52,758 bases of DNA, from assembly GCA_902784435.1 (NCBI GenBank), contig CACZUR010000016.1:1-52758 (forward strand), given 5' to 3'. Below are positions 31,818 through 38,538 of this stretch, piece after piece. Source of the DNA: an uncultured Bacteroidia bacterium (GTDB lineage Bacteria; Bacteroidota; Bacteroidia; Bacteroidales; UBA932). The notes beneath the pieces were generated by a model. That model was given only the letters and a program-made list of their open reading frames with translations, was not told the DNA's origin and did no database searches. The first letter of the stretch is position 1; every line of letters begins with the position of its first letter. The translations under genes and the position numbers were made by a program.

Positions 31818-32900
31818 ATGGAGAAGGTGAAAAACATAGAATGGCTGTCGGTGCTGTTTACAGCCGGGGTGGGAGCCGGTACCCTGCTTTCCACGGGGGC
31901 AGGAGGACTGCTTCCGAGCCTGCTTTTACCCCTGCTCTGCCTCCCCGTCCTGTTTCGGCGCAAACTACTGAGTCTGAATGAAAAAGCCTCCGTAAGCCTG
32001 GTGTTGGGCACCTTCCTCCTGCTGGGCTTTTTCTGCGCGCGGATGGCCGCCTTCCCGGCTGCGCATCTCCCGGGAATGCTGGAAACGGTGGCCGGCAGGG
32101 CGGCTCAGGGGCTTCGCGCGTTTATCGGAGCGTTCCCCTTCCGGGCCGACGATACAGCTCCTCTTCTGACCGCCCTTCTCACCGGAGACCGCAGCGGCCT
32201 TCCCCCTGAAACGGTGGCTGTGTTCAGAAACAGCGGAGCTTCGCACCTGCTGGCCCTTTCCGGACTGCACATGGGCATCATCTACCTTCTGTTCGACCGC
32301 CTTACCCGTGTGATGGGGCATTCCCCCGCCGCCCGTCGCATCCGCTTTGCCGCCATCCTCGCCGCAGCGGGGTTTTTCACCCTCATGACCGGCGCGGGCC
32401 CTTCCGTCGTACGCGCCTTCCTCTTTATCGGCATCAACGAGAGCCTGCGCCTCCTGGGAAGGCGCCGGAAGGCCTCCCGGGTGCTGTGCCTGGCGCTCCT
32501 TGTCCAACTGGCCATGGACCCGTCCGTCATCCGGAGCCTGGGGTTCCAGCTCTCCTACCTGGCCATGGCCGGCATCGTCCTGCTGTATCCCGTGCTGGAA
32601 AAATGGTATCCGGAAGGACTCCGGCAAGACCCGCTGCGCTGGATTTGGAAAACGGCGGCCCTCAGCATCAGCTGCCAGGTGTTCACCGCTCCCCTGGCCT
32701 GGCTGCGCTTCCACAGTTTCCCGCGCTATTTCCTGCTCACCAACCTCATGGCCATTCCCCTGACCACCGCTCTGATGGCCGTAGCCGTCGTTACGCTGGT
32801 CCTGGGCAGCCTGGGCCTGTGCCCCGGCTTCCTGATATCGGCCACAGACGGCCTGTGCCGCCTGCTGTTGTGGGTGCTGGGAATTATCGCCGGACTGTGA
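31818..32900 (+). CDS. Minimal ComEC/Rec2-like membrane protein
   Basis: A 360-residue membrane protein that carries the Competence domain of ComEC, the channel for single-stranded DNA in natural transformation. LTGDRSGLP and SGASHLLALSGLHMG (about 145-155) are typical. About nine to ten hydrophobic segments are present. The N-terminal OB-like domain between the first helices and the C-terminal metallo-beta-lactamase-like nuclease domain of full ComEC are absent, so it is about half the usual length. The frame is intact with no sign of a frameshift. Its tail overlaps convergent apbE by 17 bases. Function in DNA uptake is inferred from the family. Confidence 0.85.
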   Translation: MEKVKNIEWLSVLFTAGVGAGTLLSTGAGGLLPSLLLPLLCLPVLFRRKLLSLNEKASVSLVLGTFLLLGFFCARMAAFPAAHLPGMLETVAGRAAQGLRAFIGAFPFRADDTAPLLTALLTGDRSGLPPETVAVFRNSGASHLLALSGLHMGIIYLLFDRLTRVMGHSPAARRIRFAAILAAAGFFTLMTGAGPSVVRAFLFIGINESLRLLGRRRKASRVLCLALLVQLAMDPSVIRSLGFQLSYLAMAGIVLLYPVLEKWYPEGLRQDPLRWIWKTAALSISCQVFTAPLAWLRFHSFPRYFLLTNLMAIPLTTALMAVAVVTLVLGSLGLCPGFLISATDGLCRLLLWVLGIIAGL

Positions 32901-33912
32901 ATCCCGGGGACGCCCATTCCTGCATGGTGCCGTCCGGTCCGTCGTAAATGAGATAGCCTTCCAGATCGGGATTGTCCAGAATGAGCTTCCTGGCCTCTTC
33001 CAGGCCCACCACCATGCACCAGGTGGCCATGGCGTCCGACTCGGCGGCGCTCACGGAAGACACCACGGTGGCGCTGAGCAGGTTGTGCGTCACGGGATAG
33101 CCCGTCCGGGGATTGATGGTATGGGCATACTTGCGCCCATCCCTAATGTAAAACTTCCGATAATTTCCGGAAGTAACTATTCCACAGGGCTTTCCGCCAG
33201 AAAGCCAGATGCCTTCCAGGGCCGACGGCTGGTCGGTGGACGCCTGGTCTTCGGGGCGGTCGATACCCACCGTCCAGGGCGCGCCGGCCGGGTTGAGCCC
33301 GTCGCACCAGATTTCCCCGATATCCACCAGCATATCCTTTACGCCGATGCTGTACAGGTAACGGGCGATGATATCACAGCTGTACCCCTGGGCGATGGCG
33401 TTGTAATTCAGGCGGGGATATCCCAGGAGGGCAGGGTCTGTGAAGCCGCCGCTTACCGGCAGCTGCGCCGGCAGACGGCCCATCCCGCAGCTTTCCAGCA
33501 GGTCCCGGACGGTCTGGTCCGAGGGAAATGAACTGTTTTTGAATCCGAAACCCCAGGCGTCGTACAGCGGACCGGCCGCAAAATCCAGTGCCCCGCCGGA
33601 ACGCTCCCATAACTGGTAACTGACCCGGTACATGTCCAGGAAAAGAGGCGTGGCCGGAACGACCTCTCCCGCGTTATAGCGGGAAAGAAGGGATTTTTTG
33701 TTGTAACCGGAGAGCGTGGTGTCTATCTGGAACAGCAGAGCGTCTATGCTGTCCCGGATGGTCTCTACCGGGACCTGGACACCGCTCAGGTTCATCTTCA
33801 CGGTATAAGTTCCCCCTTGCGCAAATCCTTGAATCTGTATGAACTGACGGGACGGGCTCTTGCAGGAGACGACCACGAGCAGAACCCAGGCAATGAGGAG
33901 GAGTTTTCTCAT
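32884..33912 (-). CDS. apbE: FAD:protein FMN transferase, lipoprotein
   Basis: A 342-residue lipoprotein (MRKLLLIAWVLLVVVSC, Cys17). ApbE covalently attaches FMN to Ser/Thr of exported flavoproteins such as NqrB, NqrC and RnfG. The family motifs FAQGGTYTV, LDFAAGPL, NAIAQGYSCD, YAHTINPRTGYPV and AESDAMAT (magnesium site) are seen. The ATG at 33912 is preferred; a TTG three codons upstream sits close to the expected transcription start. No Nqr or Rnf genes are in this window, so the targets lie elsewhere. Confidence 0.95.
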   Translation of the reverse strand: MRKLLLIAWVLLVVVSCKSPSRQFIQIQGFAQGGTYTVKMNLSGVQVPVETIRDSIDALLFQIDTTLSGYNKKSLLSRYNAGEVVPATPLFLDMYRVSYQLWERSGGALDFAAGPLYDAWGFGFKNSSFPSDQTVRDLLESCGMGRLPAQLPVSGGFTDPALLGYPRLNYNAIAQGYSCDIIARYLYSIGVKDMLVDIGEIWCDGLNPAGAPWTVGIDRPEDQASTDQPSALEGIWLSGGKPCGIVTSGNYRKFYIRDGRKYAHTINPRTGYPVTHNLLSATVVSSVSAAESDAMATWCMVVGLEEARKLILDNPDLEGYLIYDGPDGTMQEWASPGFTVRR

Positions 33913-33931
33913 AATTGGCAAGAAATTTGCG

Positions 33932-33939
33932 CAAAATTA
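33932..33939 (-). promoter_or_regulatory. -7 box of apbE
   Basis: TAATTTTG on the minus strand, 19 bases before the apbE ATG. On the plus strand a similar GATATTTG (33952-33959) lies ahead of the FISUMP gene, so the 68-base gap probably holds two divergent promoters. Confidence 0.6.
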
Positions 33940-33980
33940 TAAAAAAATACCGATATTTGTGGGTTATATCCAAGGAAAAG

Positions 33981-34928
33981 ATGAAGAAAGCATTCAGATA
34001 TTGCATCGTCGCCCTTCTTGCCGGCTCTGCCATATGGGGCTGCAAAAAGGATGACGAAACCGTCAATACCCCCAGCCTAAACGGCCTGTATCTGTCTTCG
34101 GTCCCCAGCTTCGTAGCGGTGGCCGATGTATTGAAAGTAGACGCAGACATTACCTCGCTCACCACCAGCGACAGAAGCAAGCCCGGTCCCGTCAGCCTGA
34201 TCTGGCAGGTGAACAGCGCACAAAAAGATACCCTTACCAAAGACGCCGGAAAAACCAATCCCCAGTTCAGCTACCGGATCGACACCCTGGGCAGCTACAC
34301 CATTTTCTGCTACGCTTACGCCAAGGATTATTACAGCGCCAGCGCCACGGCCAGTTTCAAGGCCATCGCCCCGGACACGGCCCTGGAGGGCGTAGAACAC
34401 AAAGACGTGGTTAACCTGGACGGGCAGGACTACGGCACCGTGGCCATCGGCGGAAAAACCTGGCTTTCCCAGAATCTGTACAAAACGGGCCTCGGGGCCA
34501 GTTTTGAGAATTCTCCGGTGGTAGATGTCGTCTTCGGCCGCCTGTACAACTGGAAGGAAGCCCAGACCGCCTGCCCCGCCGGCTGGCACCTGCCCACCGC
34601 CGCGGAGTTTGACCAGTGCCTGGGCACGGACGCCGGCGCCCTCATGGCAGACGCCTCCTTCCTGAAAGAGAAAATGTGGGAATACTGGCCCGGTGTCACC
34701 CCCACCAACAGCCTGGGATTCAACGCTATTCCCGTAGGCTATTGGGACAAGAACAACAAGGTGGACCCTTATGGAAGCTACAGCTCTTACGCCGCCTGGT
34801 GGACGGCCTCGTCAGCAGACCAAAAGGGTGGAGAATACCGCTACATCTACGAAGACCTAGCCCAGGTACAAAAGGCCTGGGGAGACAAAGAGACACTGTA
34901 TATGAGCGTACGCTGCGTTCAGGACTAA
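33981..34928 (+). CDS. FISUMP-domain lipoprotein
   Basis: A 315-residue lipoprotein (lipobox AIWGC, Cys21). The middle part (about 35-130) looks like a beta-sandwich of PKD/Ig type, with a strand pattern ending SYTIFCYAYAKDYYSASA. The C-terminal part (about 150-314) is a Fibrobacter succinogenes major paralogous domain: IGGKTWLSQNLY, ACPAGWHLPTAAEF, the Trp-rich AAWWTASS and the final SVRCVQD. The domain is related to formylglycine-generating/C-type-lectin-like folds and its role is unknown. It is monocistronic, divergent from apbE and convergent with the LolA-like gene (4-base overlap). Confidence 0.88.
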   Translation: MKKAFRYCIVALLAGSAIWGCKKDDETVNTPSLNGLYLSSVPSFVAVADVLKVDADITSLTTSDRSKPGPVSLIWQVNSAQKDTLTKDAGKTNPQFSYRIDTLGSYTIFCYAYAKDYYSASATASFKAIAPDTALEGVEHKDVVNLDGQDYGTVAIGGKTWLSQNLYKTGLGASFENSPVVDVVFGRLYNWKEAQTACPAGWHLPTAAEFDQCLGTDAGALMADASFLKEKMWEYWPGVTPTNSLGFNAIPVGYWDKNNKVDPYGSYSSYAAWWTASSADQKGGEYRYIYEDLAQVQKAWGDKETLYMSVRCVQD

Positions 34929-35452
34929 CGCAGGTCTGTGATCACATAGGAAGAAGGAAGCGATTTTTCGTCCAGCGAGAAATCGCTTTTTCCTTGTTCG
35001 GGGAGATAGACGATGTCCCTCAGGAGGAAACGCGCCTGGGTTTCGTCGTCCAGGGTTAAGGTAACATCCAGGGAATCGTCGCCCATGCTGTTGACTTTGA
35101 TCTTATCCAGATAATTCCGGTAAGAGCCGATAAAAAGGGCCGGATTGGTGAAAAGGTTCTCTTTTTCTACGGTTTCCACCACCATTTCCTTTGCCTCAGG
35201 GTCTTCCGTCCAGCGGGTGACGCCGTCGCTCACCACCTTCAAGCCCAGGCCGTTCAGGAGATAAGCGTTGCCCTCCACGGTAACGTCGCCGTCCGTGACG
35301 GTATTGAACGCACTCCCTTTCTGGGAAAGGCTGTAGGTATAGTGAAAAGTGACACGGTGCCCCTGGACCCGGTCCAGCAGGGCAATGCCCTGCGCTCCCG
35401 CCGGCAGCACCAGGGAGCACAGGAAAAGCACCAAAGAAAACAATCTATTCAT
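34925..35452 (-). CDS. LolA-like periplasmic lipoprotein carrier
   Basis: A 175-residue exported protein with a signal peptide (about 1-20, ending LPAGAQ). The beta-rich mature part (VTFHYTYSLSQKGS, GDVTVEGNAYLL, DGVTRWTEDPEAKEMVV) matches the LolA-like family, which ferries lipoproteins across the periplasm. It follows ftsK with an 8-base overlap, an arrangement found across Bacteroidetes. The lolC/E-like permease in this window (46791-47978) is a possible pathway partner, by inference. Confidence 0.82.
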   Translation of the reverse strand: MNRLFSLVLFLCSLVLPAGAQGIALLDRVQGHRVTFHYTYSLSQKGSAFNTVTDGDVTVEGNAYLLNGLGLKVVSDGVTRWTEDPEAKEMVVETVEKENLFTNPALFIGSYRNYLDKIKVNSMGDDSLDVTLTLDDETQARFLLRDIVYLPEQGKSDFSLDEKSLPSSYVITDLR

Positions 35453-37853
35453 TGCGTACGCGCTGAAGGATCTCTTCCAGTTCTGCCAAATCCTTTACCA
35501 GGACCTCCCTGGGTTTGGAGCCATTCTGCGGCCCCACGATTCCGGCAGCTTCCAGCTGATCCATCACCCTACCTGCCTTTGCATAACCCATGCCAAGCTT
35601 GCGCTGCAGGTCCGAGGTAGAGCCGCGCTGGTTGAGCACGATGGTACGGGCGGCTTCCTCGAAGCGCTCGTCCAGGGCCTTCATGTCCACCATTCCGCCA
35701 CCGCCTTCCTCTCCCTCCGCAGGAGCGGGTTCCGGCAGGTAATAAGGGGTATTGTAGCTCTTCTGATAACCCACTTGATCTCCCACGGCATTGGTCAGGG
35801 CCACGATTTCGTCATTCCCGATGTAGGCGCACTGGACACGTTCCATTTCCACGCCGCTGTACAGGAGCATATCGCCCCGGCCGATGAGTTTGTCGGCGCC
35901 GGGCTGGTCCAGGATGGTGGCCGAGTCTATGCGCGAAGTGACGCGGAAGGCGATGCGCATGGGGAAATTGGCCTTGATGAGGCCGGTGATGACATCCACC
36001 GTAGGACGCTGGGTGGCCAGGATCACGTGCAGGCCGGCTGCACGACCCTTCTGGGCCAGGCGGATGACCGAAGTGGTGATGCTGCGGGCCAGGGCCTTGG
36101 ATTCCGGACCGGCGCCCACGGACATGGTGAGGTCTGCGTATTCGTCGATGACCGTGACGATGTACGGCAGGAAGTGATGACCTTCGTCCGAGCGCAGGTG
36201 ATGTTCCTTCCACTTGCTGTTATACAGTTTGATATTATTCACGAAGGCGCGGGACAGCAGCTCGTAACGGGCATCCATTTCCACGCACAGGGACTGCAGG
36301 ACGGCGGCCGCATCCTTGGCGTTTTTCACGATGGCGCGGTCTTTTTCCTCCTGCTCGCTGCCGGCGTTGGGCAGCACCGCCAGATAGTGGTGCAGCAGGC
36401 TGGCATAGGACGAGAATTCCACCATCTTCGGATCCACGAACACGAATTTGAGTTCCGAAGGGTGCTTGGAATACAGCAGCGAAGCCACGATGACGTTCAG
36501 ACCCACGGATTTACCCTGTTTGGTAGCGCCGGCCACCAGGAGGTGGGGAGCATCGGCCAGGTCGAACACCTTGACCTGCTGGGAGATGGTATAGCCGATA
36601 GCCACCGGCAGTTCCGCCTTGCTGTCGCGGAAGGAAGGGTCGTTCAGGAGGGCCTTCAGCGGCACGATGGATGCCTTGTCGTTGGCCACCTCGATGCCCA
36701 CGGAATCTGACAAGGTGGTGATGCGGACCCCCCTGGCGTTCAGGTTGATGCCGATATCCTCCTGCAGCTGCTTGATGGCCGATATCTTGACGCCGGGGGC
36801 GGGATACACCTTGTACAGCGTAACGGTGGGGCCCACCACGGCCGTCACATCCCGCACCTGGATCTTGTAGCTGGCCAGGGTGTTGCGGATCTTGGTATTG
36901 TTGCGCACCAGTTCGTCTTCCGACACCTCGTGGCGGGAACTGGTGTAGTCTCCTAGGATGCTGAGGGCGGGCGTCTTGTACTTGGGCAGGCCGTCCGGCG
37001 GGTCCAGGCGGTTGTCAATGGGTTTCAGGGGTTCTTTCACCTCCTGTTCCAGGGTATCGTCCGTGATGACGGTGATACCGCCTTCTTCCTGCTCTTCGGC
37101 AGGCTTCTCCCCCTCTTCTTTCACGCGGCGGGGACGGGGTTTGCGCTCCGGCTGGGGATTCTCTTCCTCTGCGTCTTCCTCTTCAGGCATCTGTTCTTCC
37201 TCCACTTCCTCCTCCGGTTCCAGCGTATCGGTGGTTTCTACCGGGAGTTCGCTCACCGGATCGGGCTCCGGAATCTCCTCCGGCTCAGGCCGCCGGCCCA
37301 TGATGAGGTCCGAGAAACGCCGGCTCAGGCAATACAGCCAGGCGGCGGCAAGGGCCAGCAGAAGGGCAATGGTCACGATTTCTCCGGTCTTGGACAGCAG
37401 GAAGCCCACGAAAGCGGCGCCGGCACGGCCGCCCAGGCCACCGCCAAAAGCATATTCCCAACCGGCCAGGTCTCCTGCCAGCGACAGGATCCAGGACAGG
37501 AGGAATGTGCCCGTCAGGGAGCCATAGAACCATTTTTTCAGGCTCCAGGGGCAGTCTTTCCACAGGATTTTGATGCACCAGACCAGCAGGAACGCCAGGA
37601 TGCAGAAAGCAGCCAGGCCAAACGAATCCGTGACCAGGAAATGCCCCAGGGACAGACCGGAAGAGGCGGCAGCATTCTGTACCTGCCCTTCCCCGCCCAG
37701 AGCGCTTTGGTCGTAGCGCCAGGAGCCGATATACGAAATGACAGACACCCCCACCCACAGGGTGAGGATGAAGACCAGGCCGATGCCTGCGAAACGGATA
37801 CCGGCCTGTTTGCGCTCACTCAGGCCTTCCCAATATTTCTTGAATGAAATCAT
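35445..37853 (-). CDS. ftsK: DNA translocase FtsK/SpoIIIE family
   Basis: An 802-residue septal DNA pump. Four N-terminal membrane helices (about 15-175) are followed by an acidic, Pro-rich linker (about 185-270), then the motor: Walker A GATKQGKS (442-449), Walker B VTVIDEYADL, and a C-terminal winged-helix gamma domain over about the last 65 residues (LNQRGSTSDLQRKLGMGYAKA begins it) that reads orienting DNA motifs and activates XerCD. XerD is encoded at 26204. It overlaps the DUF4290 gene by 4 bases and the LolA-like gene by 8. Confidence 0.96.
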   Translation of the reverse strand: MISFKKYWEGLSERKQAGIRFAGIGLVFILTLWVGVSVISYIGSWRYDQSALGGEGQVQNAAASSGLSLGHFLVTDSFGLAAFCILAFLLVWCIKILWKDCPWSLKKWFYGSLTGTFLLSWILSLAGDLAGWEYAFGGGLGGRAGAAFVGFLLSKTGEIVTIALLLALAAAWLYCLSRRFSDLIMGRRPEPEEIPEPDPVSELPVETTDTLEPEEEVEEEQMPEEEDAEEENPQPERKPRPRRVKEEGEKPAEEQEEGGITVITDDTLEQEVKEPLKPIDNRLDPPDGLPKYKTPALSILGDYTSSRHEVSEDELVRNNTKIRNTLASYKIQVRDVTAVVGPTVTLYKVYPAPGVKISAIKQLQEDIGINLNARGVRITTLSDSVGIEVANDKASIVPLKALLNDPSFRDSKAELPVAIGYTISQQVKVFDLADAPHLLVAGATKQGKSVGLNVIVASLLYSKHPSELKFVFVDPKMVEFSSYASLLHHYLAVLPNAGSEQEEKDRAIVKNAKDAAAVLQSLCVEMDARYELLSRAFVNNIKLYNSKWKEHHLRSDEGHHFLPYIVTVIDEYADLTMSVGAGPESKALARSITTSVIRLAQKGRAAGLHVILATQRPTVDVITGLIKANFPMRIAFRVTSRIDSATILDQPGADKLIGRGDMLLYSGVEMERVQCAYIGNDEIVALTNAVGDQVGYQKSYNTPYYLPEPAPAEGEEGGGGMVDMKALDERFEEAARTIVLNQRGSTSDLQRKLGMGYAKAGRVMDQLEAAGIVGPQNGSKPREVLVKDLAELEEILQRVRNE

Positions 37854-38521
37854 TTCTTACCCTTTTTGCCGCGGTAATTCCGGTTGAACTTGCCGCCCTT
37901 TCCATTCCCGCCGAAGCCCAGGTTCATGCCCGGGCGGGCAAAGGAAGCATCGGCCGAAAGTTTGGACAGTTCCAAGCCCTCCGGCACCTTGACGCGGCCT
38001 TCCGAAAGGCGCTCGATGTCCTGGAAGATGGTGGCGTCCGCCACCGTGTCCTTGTTCCAGATCAGGTACTGCTGGCGCATGTAGATGGCCAGGGAGCGAA
38101 TCATGGCGGTTTTCACCTCCCCTTCCGGCTCCGAGGCAATGAGGTCCAGGATACTTTCAATGTTGCGGCCGTAGTGGCGCGCCCGGATGGGTTTGGTATT
38201 GAGCGGAATGGGGTCCGGTTTGCTGTTGATGACCTCCGGGACGGGCTTGGGATAGGGAGCGTCTACGTCCAGGTCGTAGCCGGCGATGATAAAAAGGTGG
38301 TCCCACAGTTTCTGGGCATAGTTTTCCTGCTGGTGAACCTGGGGATTCAGGCTTTCCATCACCTTGACCACGGCATAGGCCTGCTCCGTACGCTTGGCCT
38401 TGTCCGGGATTTCTTTCAGCTGCTCTACCATGTGCAGCACGTTGCGGCCGTATTCCGGCATCTGGAGTTTCTCAACTTCAGTGTTGTAGTATAGTTTGAT
38501 GGTATTTTCGTTGGCTTCCAT
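37850..38521 (-). CDS. DUF4290 domain protein
   Basis: A 223-residue cytosolic protein that matches DUF4290, a family largely limited to Bacteroidetes and without known function. The helical core (LYYNTEVEKLQMPEYGRN near the start, RHYGRNIESILDLI in the middle) ends in a Gly/Lys/Arg/Asn-rich tail (NGKGGKFNRNYRGKKGKK) that could bind nucleic acid. It lies between addA (17-base gap) and ftsK (4-base ATGA overlap), so co-expression with chromosome maintenance genes is likely. Confidence 0.88.
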   Translation of the reverse strand: MEANENTIKLYYNTEVEKLQMPEYGRNVLHMVEQLKEIPDKAKRTEQAYAVVKVMESLNPQVHQQENYAQKLWDHLFIIAGYDLDVDAPYPKPVPEVINSKPDPIPLNTKPIRARHYGRNIESILDLIASEPEGEVKTAMIRSLAIYMRQQYLIWNKDTVADATIFQDIERLSEGRVKVPEGLELSKLSADASFARPGMNLGFGGNGKGGKFNRNYRGKKGKK

Positions 38522-38538
38522 AGAAATCAGGAATGTAT

